Assembly (NCBI RefSeq): GCF_009696675.1
Contig: NZ_VULN01000003.1
Span: 1 to 64,000 of the forward strand
Reading direction: 5' to 3'
Length of the DNA stretch: 64,000 nucleotides
From: Acidaminococcus fermentans
GTDB lineage: Bacteria > Bacillota > Negativicutes > Acidaminococcales > Acidaminococcaceae
Both the position numbers and the translations under genes were made by a program. Of the stretch, positions 52,561-62,700 are shown in pieces; the first letter of the stretch is position 1; every line of letters begins with the position of its first letter. Below the pieces are notes generated by a model that had not been told where the DNA came from, did no database searches, and saw only the letters and a list, made by a program, of their open reading frames with translations.

Positions 52561-53665
52561 CAACATCATCGGGCTCATCAATCTTCAGGGGCCCAATTAC
52601 ATGGCGGAACTGAGCAGGAAACGGCCCATGGCTTCTGAACCTTTTGCCGGGAAATACCGGCTCATCGATTTTGCCCTGTCCACCATGGTCAACGCCGGGG
52701 TGGACACGGTGGGGCTGCTGCTGCCCTTCCACAGCCGTTCCGTACTGGACCATGTCCGGTCCGGTAAGGACTGGAGCCTGGCCCGGAAACAGCACGGTCT
52801 GTTCTACCTGCCGGTGGACGAGGCCCGGGAAGTGACCAATCCTCAGACCGGGGACATCCGGACTTATTACAAGAATCTGAGGTTCGTGGAACGGGAACGG
52901 AACCACTACCTGCTCCTTTCCGGCTGCGATGTGGTCCACAACATCGACTACAACCAGCTGCTCCACTATCACCGGAACCGGAATGCGGATGTGACATTGG
53001 TGTACAAGACCCTGGAAGCGGACTGTGAAGGGGACGGATATGTGGTATCCGTCAACGAAAGCGGCCATGTGACCAAACTGGTGAAATCAGAAACCCTGAA
53101 GAAGGGGGACAAAATATACCTGGGGAGCATGCTCCTGGACGGGGGGCTGTTCGTGGCCATGGTCCGCAGGGCCTTTGCCCAGGATCCCAACCAGTATCTT
53201 ATGGACGTGATGGCCCGGAACGTGTCCCATCCCGGAATCTACGGCTATGAATACCGGGGTTATGCCAAACGGATCCATTCTCTTAAAAGCTATTACGAAG
53301 CCAATATGGACATGCTGAACCTGGACAACTGGAAGGCCGTGTACCGGCCGGACCGGAAAATCTACACCAAGGTGAAGGATGAGGCTCCGGCCAAATACAT
53401 GGCGGATGCCAAAGTCACCAACTCCCTGGTGGGGGACGGATGTGTCATCGAAGGCACCGTGGAAAACTCCATCCTGTTCCGCCGGGTGCGGGTGGGACGG
53501 AATGCGGTGGTGAAGAATTCCATCATCATGCAGAACACGGTGATCGGCGAAGAAGCCCGGGTGGACCGGGTAATCTGCGACAAGAACCAGGAAGTCCAGC
53601 CGGAAGCGTTTCTCAACGGAAAGCCGGATGCGCCCCTGTGCGTGATCCAGTATGATATCCTCTGA
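52553..53665 (+). CDS. glgD: ADP-glucose pyrophosphorylase regulatory-like subunit GlgD
   Basis: Non-catalytic or regulatory homologue of GlgC that raises activity of the heteromer. The 370-residue protein begins [21 protein letters not shown], lacks the GGxGxRL pyrophosphorylase loop at the equivalent place, and keeps the fold ([36 protein letters not shown], and beta-helix C-terminal repeats such as [19 protein letters not shown] in part). AAAGGAG lies upstream of ATG 52553, inside the end of glgC. Next gene glgP begins about 30 bases after its stop. Confidence 0.95.
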   Translation: MDNNIIGLINLQGPNYMAELSRKRPMASEPFAGKYRLIDFALSTMVNAGVDTVGLLLPFHSRSVLDHVRSGKDWSLARKQHGLFYLPVDEAREVTNPQTGDIRTYYKNLRFVERERNHYLLLSGCDVVHNIDYNQLLHYHRNRNADVTLVYKTLEADCEGDGYVVSVNESGHVTKLVKSETLKKGDKIYLGSMLLDGGLFVAMVRRAFAQDPNQYLMDVMARNVSHPGIYGYEYRGYAKRIHSLKSYYEANMDMLNLDNWKAVYRPDRKIYTKVKDEAPAKYMADAKVTNSLVGDGCVIEGTVENSILFRRVRVGRNAVVKNSIIMQNTVIGEEARVDRVICDKNQEVQPEAFLNGKPDAPLCVIQYDIL

Positions 53666-53697
53666 CCTGTCCGGCTGCGGAAAAGGAAGGCGGGGTC

Positions 53698-56115
53698 ATT
53701 ACGAAAACCTGGAAAAATCCAAAACAATTTGTCAGTCTCTTCACCCAGAAGGCCAAGGTCCTGTTCAATGAGGAACCGGAAGCCCTGAGTCCCAAAAAGG
53801 TGTACCTGGTGCTGGCCAACCTGGTGAAGGACCTGATCTATGATGACTGGCTGGCTACGGAACAGCGGTACGATTCCCGGCAGGCCAAGCAGGTGTATTA
53901 TTTCAGCATCGAGTTCCTGCTGGGCCGGCTGCTGGATGCCAACCTGATGAACTGCGGCATGGAGGACCTGGCCCGGGAAGGACTCCGGGAACTGGGGTTC
54001 GACCTGGATGCCATCCTGCCCCAGGAGGCGGATCCGGGGCTGGGGAACGGAGGCCTGGGCCGTCTGGCGGCCTGCTTCATCGATTCCATGGCAGCGCTCC
54101 AGCTGCCGGGCCACGGGTGCAGCATCCGGTACCAGTACGGTCTTTTTGAACAGCATATTGTGGACGGTCAGCAGGTGGAACTGCCGGACACCTGGCTCCA
54201 GGACGGGTTCCCCTGGGAAACCAAACGGTCGGACAAGGCGGTCCATGTCCGGTTCGGGGGGAACTGCTACATGCGCCCGGACGGCAAGGGGGGGCTGGAA
54301 TGCGTCCATGAGGGATACAGCTCGGTGCTGGCCATCCCCTATGACGTTCCGGTGCCCGGGTACCGGAACCATACGGTGAACACCCTCCGGCTGTGGCAGG
54401 CGGAATATGCCCCGGACGGGATCCTGAGCCCCAGCCAGGGCGGGGACTTCCGGAAGATCCTCCAGTACCAGGACACCACCCAGCAGATCTCCCGGTTCCT
54501 GTATCCGGATGATTCCACGGAAGAAGGCCGGAAGCTGCGGCTGATGCAGGAATATTTCTTCGTGTCCGCCGGGCTTCAGAGCATTGTCCGCCACTACCGG
54601 GGGCTCCACCGGGACATCCGGGAATTCCCCCGGCATGTAGCCCTGCACATCAACGACACCCATCCTGCCCTTTTAATCCCGGAACTGATGCGGATCCTTC
54701 TGGACGAAGAGGGACTGGGGTGGGAGGAAGCCTGGAATCTTACGGTATCCAGCATATCCTACACCAACCACACCATTATGCCGGAGGCCCTGGAACGGTG
54801 GTCCATTCCCCTGTTCCAGAGCCTGCTGCCCCGGGTGTATCTCATTGTGGAAGAACTGAATCGCCGGTGGCTGGCCGCCTACCGGAAGAAATTTCCGGGA
54901 CGGGAAGACAAGGCGGAACAGGTGGCCATCCTCTGGGGCGGCCAGGTGCGCATGGCCAATCTGGCAGTGGTGGGCAGCCACAGTGTCAACGGGGTGGCGG
55001 AGCTCCACACGAAAATCCTGAAGGAAAGCACTCTGCATCCCTTCTATGAGGTGTTCCCGGACCGGTTCAACAACAAGACCAACGGGGTGACCCACCGCCG
55101 GTGGCTGCTGGAATCCAATCCACCCCTGGCTTCTCTCATTTCTGACACCATCGGCACGGAGTGGATCCGGCACCCGAAAAAACTCAAGGACTTGATGGCC
55201 TACCGGGACGACCCTGTCTTCCAGGAAAAACTGGAACAGGTGAAGCAGGACCGTAAGGATGCCCTGGCACGGTGGGTCCAGGAGACCAAAGGGATCACCC
55301 TCGATCCCCATTCCGTCTTTGACATCCAGATCAAGCGGTTTCACATGTACAAGCGGCAGCTGCTGAACATCCTCCATGTGTATTCCCTGTATCTCCGTCT
55401 GCTGGAGGACCCGGAAGCGGTGCCTCTGCCCCAGACCTTTATTTTTGGCGGCAAGGCGGCAGCTTCCTACGGGGAGGCCAAGGTGGTGATCAAGCTGATC
55501 CATACTGTTTCCCAGCTCATCGACCGAGAGCCCCGGGTGCGGGAAAAACTGAAGGTGCTGTTCCTGGAAAACTACAATGTGTCCCTGGGCCAGCGGCTGT
55601 TCCCGGCGGCGGATGTAAGCGAGCAGATTTCCACCGCCAGCAAGGAAGCTTCCGGAACCGGCAACATGAAGTTCATGATGAACGGGGCCATTACCCTGGG
55701 GACCCTGGATGGAGCCAATGTGGAAATCCGCCGGCTGGTGGGGGACGCCAACTGCGTGATCTTCGGCCTCCGGGCAGAAGAAGTCCAGAAGTTCTACCGG
55801 GAGGGGGGCTATTCCTCCTGGGAACTGTACCGGCAGGATGAGGAAATCCGCCGGGTACTGGAAATCTTCCAGGCCAATCCCCTGTTCAGCCAGCTGTATG
55901 AAGACCTGCTCCGGCGGAACGATGAATACTTCGTCCTGAAGGATTTCGATGCCTATCGGAAAGCCCATCAGGAAATCCTCCGCCGGTATCAGGACCGGCC
56001 GGGCTGGCTCCGGGCTTCGGCGGTGAACATTGCCCAGTCCGGCCATTTCTCCAGCGACCGGACCGTGTCCCAGTATGCCCGGGACATCTGGAAGGTGAAG
56101 CCCGTACGGGTCTGA
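53698..56115 (+). CDS. glgP: Glycogen/starch phosphorylase, apparent AUU start
   Basis: Releases glucose 1-phosphate from glycogen ends using pyridoxal phosphate. Starting at ATT 53698 the protein has 805 residues, normal for GlgP. Motifs include QVYYFSIEFLLGRLL (near 66), DPGLGNGGLGRLAACFIDS and the pyridoxal-lysine site EASGTGNMKFMMNG. No in-frame ATG, GTG or TTG lies between the upstream stop (53653) and GTG 53800. Starting at GTG would lose about 34 conserved-type N-terminal residues and has no ribosome-binding site. GGAAGG (53685-53690) is 7 bases before the ATT. AUU initiation is rare (infC, pcnB); a sequence error is the alternative. Confidence 0.9.
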   Translation: MTKTWKNPKQFVSLFTQKAKVLFNEEPEALSPKKVYLVLANLVKDLIYDDWLATEQRYDSRQAKQVYYFSIEFLLGRLLDANLMNCGMEDLAREGLRELGFDLDAILPQEADPGLGNGGLGRLAACFIDSMAALQLPGHGCSIRYQYGLFEQHIVDGQQVELPDTWLQDGFPWETKRSDKAVHVRFGGNCYMRPDGKGGLECVHEGYSSVLAIPYDVPVPGYRNHTVNTLRLWQAEYAPDGILSPSQGGDFRKILQYQDTTQQISRFLYPDDSTEEGRKLRLMQEYFFVSAGLQSIVRHYRGLHRDIREFPRHVALHINDTHPALLIPELMRILLDEEGLGWEEAWNLTVSSISYTNHTIMPEALERWSIPLFQSLLPRVYLIVEELNRRWLAAYRKKFPGREDKAEQVAILWGGQVRMANLAVVGSHSVNGVAELHTKILKESTLHPFYEVFPDRFNNKTNGVTHRRWLLESNPPLASLISDTIGTEWIRHPKKLKDLMAYRDDPVFQEKLEQVKQDRKDALARWVQETKGITLDPHSVFDIQIKRFHMYKRQLLNILHVYSLYLRLLEDPEAVPLPQTFIFGGKAAASYGEAKVVIKLIHTVSQLIDREPRVREKLKVLFLENYNVSLGQRLFPAADVSEQISTASKEASGTGNMKFMMNGAITLGTLDGANVEIRRLVGDANCVIFGLRAEEVQKFYREGGYSSWELYRQDEEIRRVLEIFQANPLFSQLYEDLLRRNDEYFVLKDFDAYRKAHQEILRRYQDRPGWLRASAVNIAQSGHFSSDRTVSQYARDIWKVKPVRV

Positions 56116-56134
56116 ACCATGGAAAGGAGCCCTT

Positions 56135-58102
56135 ATGCGTCTGAGTGCCATTGATTCATACAGTATGTACCTGTTCCACAATGGGACCAACGGAAACAGC
56201 TGCCGTCTCTTGGGAGCCCACCGGACCGTATGGCGCAGGAAACCCTGTGTCCGTTTTTCCCTCTGGGCTCCCCATGCCCAAAAGGTCAGTGTGGTGGGGG
56301 ATTTCAATCACTGGGATCCGGAAGCCAACCCTATGGAACGGGCAGAAGACGGGGAAATCTGGAAAACCTTTGTTCCCGATCTGCCGGAAGGGACCCTGTA
56401 CAAATATGCCATCATCACCGCTTCCGGGGAAACCATCCTGAAGGCGGATCCCTATGGATTCCGGGCCCAGCTGCGGCCGGACACCGCTTCGGTGGTGGCT
56501 TCCCTGAACTACCGGTGGCGGGACGGAGCCTGGCAGAAGAGCCGGGCAAAATACGATTCCTACCATGGGCCCATGAACATCTACGAAGTCCACGCCGGCA
56601 GCTGGCGGCGTCATGAAGACGGCAGCTTCCTGAGCTACCGGGAACTGGCGGATGCCCTGGTGCCCTATGTGAAGGACATGGGCTATACCCATGTGGAATT
56701 CATGCCCCTGTGTGAATATCCCTTTGACGGGTCCTGGGGGTACCAGGCCACCGGGTATTTCGCTCCCACCAGCCGGTATGGGAAGCCGGAAGATCTCATG
56801 TATCTGGTGGACCAGTTCCACCGGAACGGCATCGGGGTGATCCTGGACTGGGTCCCCGGCCATTTCTGCCGGGATGCCCACGGGCTCCGGTTCTTTGACG
56901 GGGAGCCTTTATACGAATCCGGGAATCCCCTGCTGGCGGAAAACAAGGACTGGGACACCATGAACTTCGACTACGGCCGGCCGGAAGTACGGAGCTTCCT
57001 CATATCCAGTGCCCTGTTCTGGCTGGAGGAATACCATTTCGACGGTCTCCGGATCGACGCGGTGGCCAGCATGCTGTACCTGGACTACGGGAAAAAGGAC
57101 GGCCAGTGGCAGGCCAACAAATACGGGGGAAGGGAGAACCTGGAAGCAGTGGAATTCCTCCGGCAGCTGAACACGGCGGTGTTCCGGGAAAAGCCCCAGG
57201 CCCTTATGGTGGCGGAAGAATCCACCACCTGGCCTCTGGTGTCCCGGCCGGTGGATCAGGGAGGCCTGGGCTTCAACTACAAATGGAACATGGGCTGGAT
57301 GAACGACATGCTCCAGTACATGAGCACGGATCCCCTGTACCGGAAAGGGTGCCAGGACCTGATCACCTTTTCCCTGTACTATGCTTTTTCGGAAAACTTC
57401 ATCCTGCCCCTGTCCCACGACGAAGTGGTCCATGGGAAAAAATCTCTCATCGACCGGATGCCAGGGGACTACTGGCAGAAATTTGCCGGGCTCCGGGCCT
57501 TTTACGGGTATTGGATGAGCCATCCCGGGAAGAAGCTGCTGTTCATGGGCGGGGAATTCGGCCAGTTCATCGAATGGCGGTATGCGGAGCAGCTGGACTG
57601 GCTGCTGCTGGATTATCCCAAGCATCAGGAACTGCAGGCTTACAGCCGGGCGCTGAATCATTTCTACCTGGACCACCCGGAATTCTGGCAGGTGGATTAC
57701 GACTGGACCGGCTTTGAGTGGATCAGCTGCGACGACCGGGACAACAGCGTCATTGCCTTTGTCCGGAAGGGACAGGATCCGGATGCGGAAACCGTTGTGG
57801 TGTGCAATTTCACCCCGGTGGTACGCCGGGAGTATCGGATCGGGGCCCCGGAACCGGGGGCCTGGGAAGAAGTGTTCAACAGTGACGCCGAAGAGTTCGG
57901 CGGCAGCGGAGTCCGGTGCGGGACGCTCCGGGAGGACGGCCGGGTGCTGGTGGAAACGGAAAAGGTGCCTTTCCACGGCCGGGAACAGTCCCTGGTGCTG
58001 ACCCTGCCGCCTCTGGGTGTGCTTTATTTGAAAAAAATCAGGAAAACCGAAGGGGACGGAACCAAGAAAGTCAATCTCCCGGGTAAAGAAAGAAGAAGGT
58101 GA
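56135..58102 (+). CDS. glgB: 1,4-alpha-glucan branching enzyme
   Basis: Introduces alpha-1,6 branches into glycogen. The 655-residue GH13 enzyme has the N-terminal CBM48-like domain (FSLWAPHAQKVSVVGDFNHW, residues ~42-61 in part), EVHAGSWRRHEDG, HVEFMPLCEYPFDGSWGYQ, nucleophile Asp in LRIDAVASMLYLDY, acid Glu in MVAEESTTWP and LSHDEVVHGKKS. AAAGGAGCC precedes the ATG. Its stop overlaps the ribosome-binding region of glgA. Confidence 0.97.
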   Translation: MRLSAIDSYSMYLFHNGTNGNSCRLLGAHRTVWRRKPCVRFSLWAPHAQKVSVVGDFNHWDPEANPMERAEDGEIWKTFVPDLPEGTLYKYAIITASGETILKADPYGFRAQLRPDTASVVASLNYRWRDGAWQKSRAKYDSYHGPMNIYEVHAGSWRRHEDGSFLSYRELADALVPYVKDMGYTHVEFMPLCEYPFDGSWGYQATGYFAPTSRYGKPEDLMYLVDQFHRNGIGVILDWVPGHFCRDAHGLRFFDGEPLYESGNPLLAENKDWDTMNFDYGRPEVRSFLISSALFWLEEYHFDGLRIDAVASMLYLDYGKKDGQWQANKYGGRENLEAVEFLRQLNTAVFREKPQALMVAEESTTWPLVSRPVDQGGLGFNYKWNMGWMNDMLQYMSTDPLYRKGCQDLITFSLYYAFSENFILPLSHDEVVHGKKSLIDRMPGDYWQKFAGLRAFYGYWMSHPGKKLLFMGGEFGQFIEWRYAEQLDWLLLDYPKHQELQAYSRALNHFYLDHPEFWQVDYDWTGFEWISCDDRDNSVIAFVRKGQDPDAETVVVCNFTPVVRREYRIGAPEPGAWEEVFNSDAEEFGGSGVRCGTLREDGRVLVETEKVPFHGREQSLVLTLPPLGVLYLKKIRKTEGDGTKKVNLPGKERRR

Positions 58103-58107
58103 TTCCC

Positions 58108-59745
58108 ATGAAAGTGTTATTGGCAGCTTCAGAAGCCGTGCCCTTCATCAAAACCGGGGGCCTGGCGGATGTAATGGGGGCCCTGCCGGCCAAACTCCGC
58201 CGGGAAGGGGTGGAAACAGCCCTGGTGATCCCCAAATACGCCCAGGTGGCGGAAAAATACGGTGGCCGGATGGAACAGGTGTGGCAGGGAACCGTGGATC
58301 TGGCCTGGCGCCGGCAGTACGTAGGGGTGGAAAAGATTACCCTGGAAGACGGGGTGCCGGTGTTCTTCATCGACAACGAATATTATTTCAAACGGGAGGG
58401 CCTGTACGGGTTCTTCGACGACGGGGAGCGGTTCGCCTATTTCTGCCGGGCGGTGCTGGCCATGCTGCCCCATATCGGGTTCCGGCCGGATATCATCCAC
58501 AGCAACGACTGGCATACGGGGCTTATGGGAGTGTACCTGAAGGAGGACTTCCAGAAGGATCCCTTCTACCAGGGCATCAAAAGCCTGTTCACCATCCACA
58601 ACATGAAATACCAGGGCATCTACGGGCCGGAAATCGTGGAGGATGTACTGGGGCTGTCCCGGAGCCTGTTCGACAGTGGGAAAATCGAAAACGGCGGCTG
58701 CGTCAACTACCTGAAGGCCGGGATGGAATATGCGGACGCTGTGACCACCGTAAGTCCCTCCTATGCGGAAGAGATCCGGTATCCCTATTTCGGGGAAGGA
58801 CTGGACGGCTATGTGCGGCTGTGCCAGGGGAAGATCACCGGGATCCTCAACGGCATGGATGAAAAGGCCTATGACCCGGCGGAGGATCCCCGGATCCCCT
58901 ATGGCTATACGGACAAAGACGTGTTCATCCGGAAGCCCCTGGACAAGGAAGCCCTCCAGAAGGAACTGGGACTGCCGGTGAGCCGGCGAGTGCCGGTGTT
59001 TGCCATGATCTCCCGTCTGGTGGAAGCCAAGGGGCTGGATCTTCTGACCTGCATTATGGACGAACTGCTCCAGGAGGACATCCAGCTGGTGATCGTGGGC
59101 ACCGGGGACAAAGCCTATGAACAGGCCCTTACGGACCTGGCCTCCCGGTATCCGGACAAAGTGTCCGTGAACATCCTGTTCAGCGAGGATCTGGCCCACC
59201 GGGTGTATGCCGGGGCGGATTTTTTCCTGATGCCCTCCCGGTACGAAGCCTGCGGCCTGAGCCAGATGATCTCCATGAAATACGGCACCATTCCTGTGGT
59301 CCATGCCACCGGAGGCCTGCGGGATTCGGTCCAAAACTTCGAAAAGTTCTCCGGGGAAGGGAACGGCCTGTCCTTTGCCCACTTCAACGCCCATGAGCTG
59401 CTGTTCACCATCAAACGGGGGCTCAGCGACTATGAGGAGGACACGGTGTGGGAAAAGCTGGTGCTCAATGCCATGCACAGTGACAACAGCTGGGACAAGT
59501 CCGCCCGGGCCTACAAGGCTCTGTATGAAAAAATCGCCGGACCGGAGGAAGCCCCGGCCCCGGCTGTGAAGCTGACCCTGGGAGATGTGGCGGTAAAACT
59601 GCCGGAAGAGGCACCGGGGGAAGGGCTGCGGACCAAAGCTGCCGGCACCCGGAAACGGGCCCTCCGGAAAACCGCCGCCCACAAGAAGACGGCCCGGAAG
59701 ACGCCGGTCCGGAAAGCCGTCCGGAAAAAACCGGAGTTCCGGTAA
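58108..59745 (+). CDS. glgA: Glycogen synthase with basic C-terminal tail
   Basis: Transfers glucose from ADP-glucose to glycogen. The 545-residue GT5 enzyme has the N-terminal K-T-G-G-L motif (FIKTGGLADVMGALP, residues ~15-29), HSNDWHTGL, FTIHNMKYQGIY, GILNGMDEKAYDP and the C-terminal E-x7-E region in PSRYEACGLSQM. GlgA is usually about 475-490 residues. Here about 65 more follow: an acidic/Pro linker (GPEEAPAPAVKL) and a Lys/Arg/Ala/Thr tail (KKTARKTPVRKAVRKK) like histone H1 or polyanion-binding tails. ATG 58108 is chosen after AGAAGAAGGTG. The next gene starts 42 bases after its stop. Confidence 0.96.
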   Translation: MKVLLAASEAVPFIKTGGLADVMGALPAKLRREGVETALVIPKYAQVAEKYGGRMEQVWQGTVDLAWRRQYVGVEKITLEDGVPVFFIDNEYYFKREGLYGFFDDGERFAYFCRAVLAMLPHIGFRPDIIHSNDWHTGLMGVYLKEDFQKDPFYQGIKSLFTIHNMKYQGIYGPEIVEDVLGLSRSLFDSGKIENGGCVNYLKAGMEYADAVTTVSPSYAEEIRYPYFGEGLDGYVRLCQGKITGILNGMDEKAYDPAEDPRIPYGYTDKDVFIRKPLDKEALQKELGLPVSRRVPVFAMISRLVEAKGLDLLTCIMDELLQEDIQLVIVGTGDKAYEQALTDLASRYPDKVSVNILFSEDLAHRVYAGADFFLMPSRYEACGLSQMISMKYGTIPVVHATGGLRDSVQNFEKFSGEGNGLSFAHFNAHELLFTIKRGLSDYEEDTVWEKLVLNAMHSDNSWDKSARAYKALYEKIAGPEEAPAPAVKLTLGDVAVKLPEEAPGEGLRTKAAGTRKRALRKTAAHKKTARKTPVRKAVRKKPEFR

Positions 59746-59787
59746 GGGACTCCGGGAATCCGGCTGGAGCAGAAAAGGACGATTATC

Positions 59788-62700
59788 GTGGAAATTACAG
59801 CCTATCATGATTCTCATCAGACAGCCTGCCGTTTCCCCTTCGGAGCGGTTCCGGGAGGGACTGCCGTAACCCTGCATCTTGTGGTGCAGGGACGGGGGAC
59901 GGAGGCTGTCTTTCTGCGTCTCTGGGAACAGGAACGGGAAATCCTCCTGCCCATGGACTGCACAGAGAAAGAACAAGAAGCCCCGGAGAGGGCGGAAGCC
60001 CGGCAGCCGGGGGAGGAACCGGAAGTCAGGTCCCGCCGGTACGGAATCACCTTCACCGTGCCGGAACGGGGCTGCCTGGTGTGGTATTATTTTCTGATCC
60101 GACAGGGAGAGGAAACCTGCTGGTACGGCAACAATGAGGCCCAACAGGGAGGAATGGGCCAGCTGTGGGACCGGGAGCCCCCTTCCTTCCAGATCACCGT
60201 CTACGACCGGGACTCGGTGACGCCGGCCTGGCTGAAACAGGCGGTGGTGTACCAGATTTTTCCGGACCGGTTCTGCCGGGGAAAGGTGCCGGCGGACCGG
60301 TTCCAGGGAAAGCCGGGAGCCCTGATCCACAGCGCCTGGGAAGGGAATCCCTGCTATGTAAAGGACAAAGAGGGCCAGGTGGCCTACTACGACTTCTACG
60401 GAGGCACCTTGGAGGGAATCCTGGAAAAGCTTCCCTATCTGGAAAAACTGGGCGTGAACTGTCTGTACCTGAACCCCATTTTCCAGGCCCGGAGCAACCA
60501 CCGGTACGATACTGGGGACTACAAGGCCATCGATCCCTTCCTGGGTTCTGAAGAAACCTTCCGGATCCTGTGCCGGGAAGCACGGCACCATGGGATGCGG
60601 ATCCTCCTGGACGGGGTGTTCAGCCACACCGGGGCCGACAGCCGGTACTTCAACCGGGCCGGGACCTATAAGGGCCTGGGCGCCTGGCAGGGATCCGCTT
60701 CTCCCTATTACAAGTGGTACCATTTCCGGGAATATCCGGAAGACTATGGCTGCTGGTGGGGGGACCGGTCCCTGCCGGAAGTGACGGAAACGGAGCCTTC
60801 CTACCTGGATTTCATCATCCGGGACAAAGACAGCGTGCTCCATCACTGGCTGAATGCCGGGATCAGCGGCTGGCGGCTGGATGTGGCCGACGAACTGCCC
60901 GACGGGTTCCTTACCTGTTTCTACCAGGAACTGAAGGCAAAGGAGCCGGAGGCGGCCCTTATCGGGGAAGTGTGGGAAGACGCCTCCAACAAGGAAAGCT
61001 ACGGAATCCAGCGCCAGTACCTGTCCGGGGGGAAACTGGACAGCGTGATGAACTATGTGCTCCGGAACCTGATGCTGGATTTTGCCCTGGGGAAAACGGA
61101 CGCCCAGGGAGCGGACCGCCGGTACTGGCAGCAGGTGGAGAACTATCCCCGGGAGAACCTGTATGCCATGCTGAATCTTTTGGGGAGCCATGATGTGGAG
61201 CGGCTCCGGACTCTGTTGGAAGCCCGGTATGAACCGAAAAAGGCCCGGGCGCTCAACGGACTCCTCCGGGCCTGGCAGATGACCCTTCCCGGGGCTCCGG
61301 CAGTGTATTACGGAGATGAAGCCGGGCTCACCGGGGGCAGGGACCCGGAGAACCGGAAGCCCTTCCCCTGGGGGAAGGAGGACAAACAGCTGGAAGGCTG
61401 CTGTCGGAGCCTGATCCAGCTCCGCCGGTCTCATACTGCCCTGTCCACCGGACGGTTCCAGACCTTCCGGGCCCAGGGAGACGGGTATGTGTATGGAAGG
61501 TTCCTGGAAGGGGGCCGGGACGTGTTCGGCCAGCCGGGTGAAAACGGAGTCTTTGTAATCGCCCTGAACCGGGGAGACCAGCCTCTCCAGGCGGAAGTGG
61601 ATACGGAAGGCCTGGCGTACGGAGAACTGGAACCGGTATGGAACCTGGGGGACTGGCTGGAAGCAACGCAGACGGAAAGAAAACCGGTGCTGGTTACGGG
61701 AGGTTCCTTTGTACTGGAACTGCCGCCCTGGAGCGCTGTAGTGTACCGGTGCCGGGAAAAAGCCCCGGAGAAGGCCCCTGGCAGGCCGGTGGAACGGGGA
61801 GCCGGGGTGCTCCTCCATCCCACTTCCCTGCCCGGGGAAAACGGCCGGGAGATCCTGGCTTCTGCTCTTCGGTTCCTGGATTTCCTCCAGGCTGCCGGCC
61901 AGAAGATCTGGCAGATCCTGCCCCTCAATCCGCCAGGGCTGGGAGATTCTCCCTATTTGTCCCAGTCTGCTTTCGGAGGTCAGGAAGCTCTGTTTGCCGG
62001 GGCCTTCCCGCTGCCTCGGAAAGAGGACCCGGAATTTGCCGTATACTGCCGGAAGAACCGGTACTGGCTAGAGGATTATGCCCTGTTCCGGGCTCTCCAG
62101 GGCAGGTTTCCCGGGCAGTCTTGGCAGACCTGGCCGGAAGAACTGAAAAACCGGGAGCCGGAGGCCCTGGAGAAAGCCCGCCGGGAGCTGGCAGACCAGA
62201 TGACCAGGGCCGCCGGAGGGCAGTTCGTGTTCTGGAAAGCCTGGCAGCAGATCCGCCGGGCCGCCCGGGACCGGGGCATCACCCTCCTGGGGGATATGCC
62301 TCTCTTTGTGGCACCAGACAGTGCTGATGTGTGGGCTCACCGGGAACTGTTCCAGCTGGACGGGGACGGATATCCCACGGAAGTGGCCGGAGTACCCCCG
62401 GATTATTTCAGCCGGACGGGCCAGGTGTGGGGGAACCCTTTGTACAACTGGCAGGCTATGGAAAAGGAAAACTGGCGCTGGTGGCAGGAACGGTTCCAGG
62501 TGCTGGCCACAGAGGCAGACTGGGTCCGGATCGACCATTTCCGGGGGTTTGCAGCGGTTTGGGGGGTGAAAGCCGGTGCGCAGGATGCCCGGGAAGGCCG
62601 GTGGATCCCGGGGCCGGGAGCGGCTCTTTTTGAAGCCGTGGAGCAGGCCGTGCCGGACCTGGGCTTTGTGGCGGAAGACCTGGGGATCATCACCCGGGAT

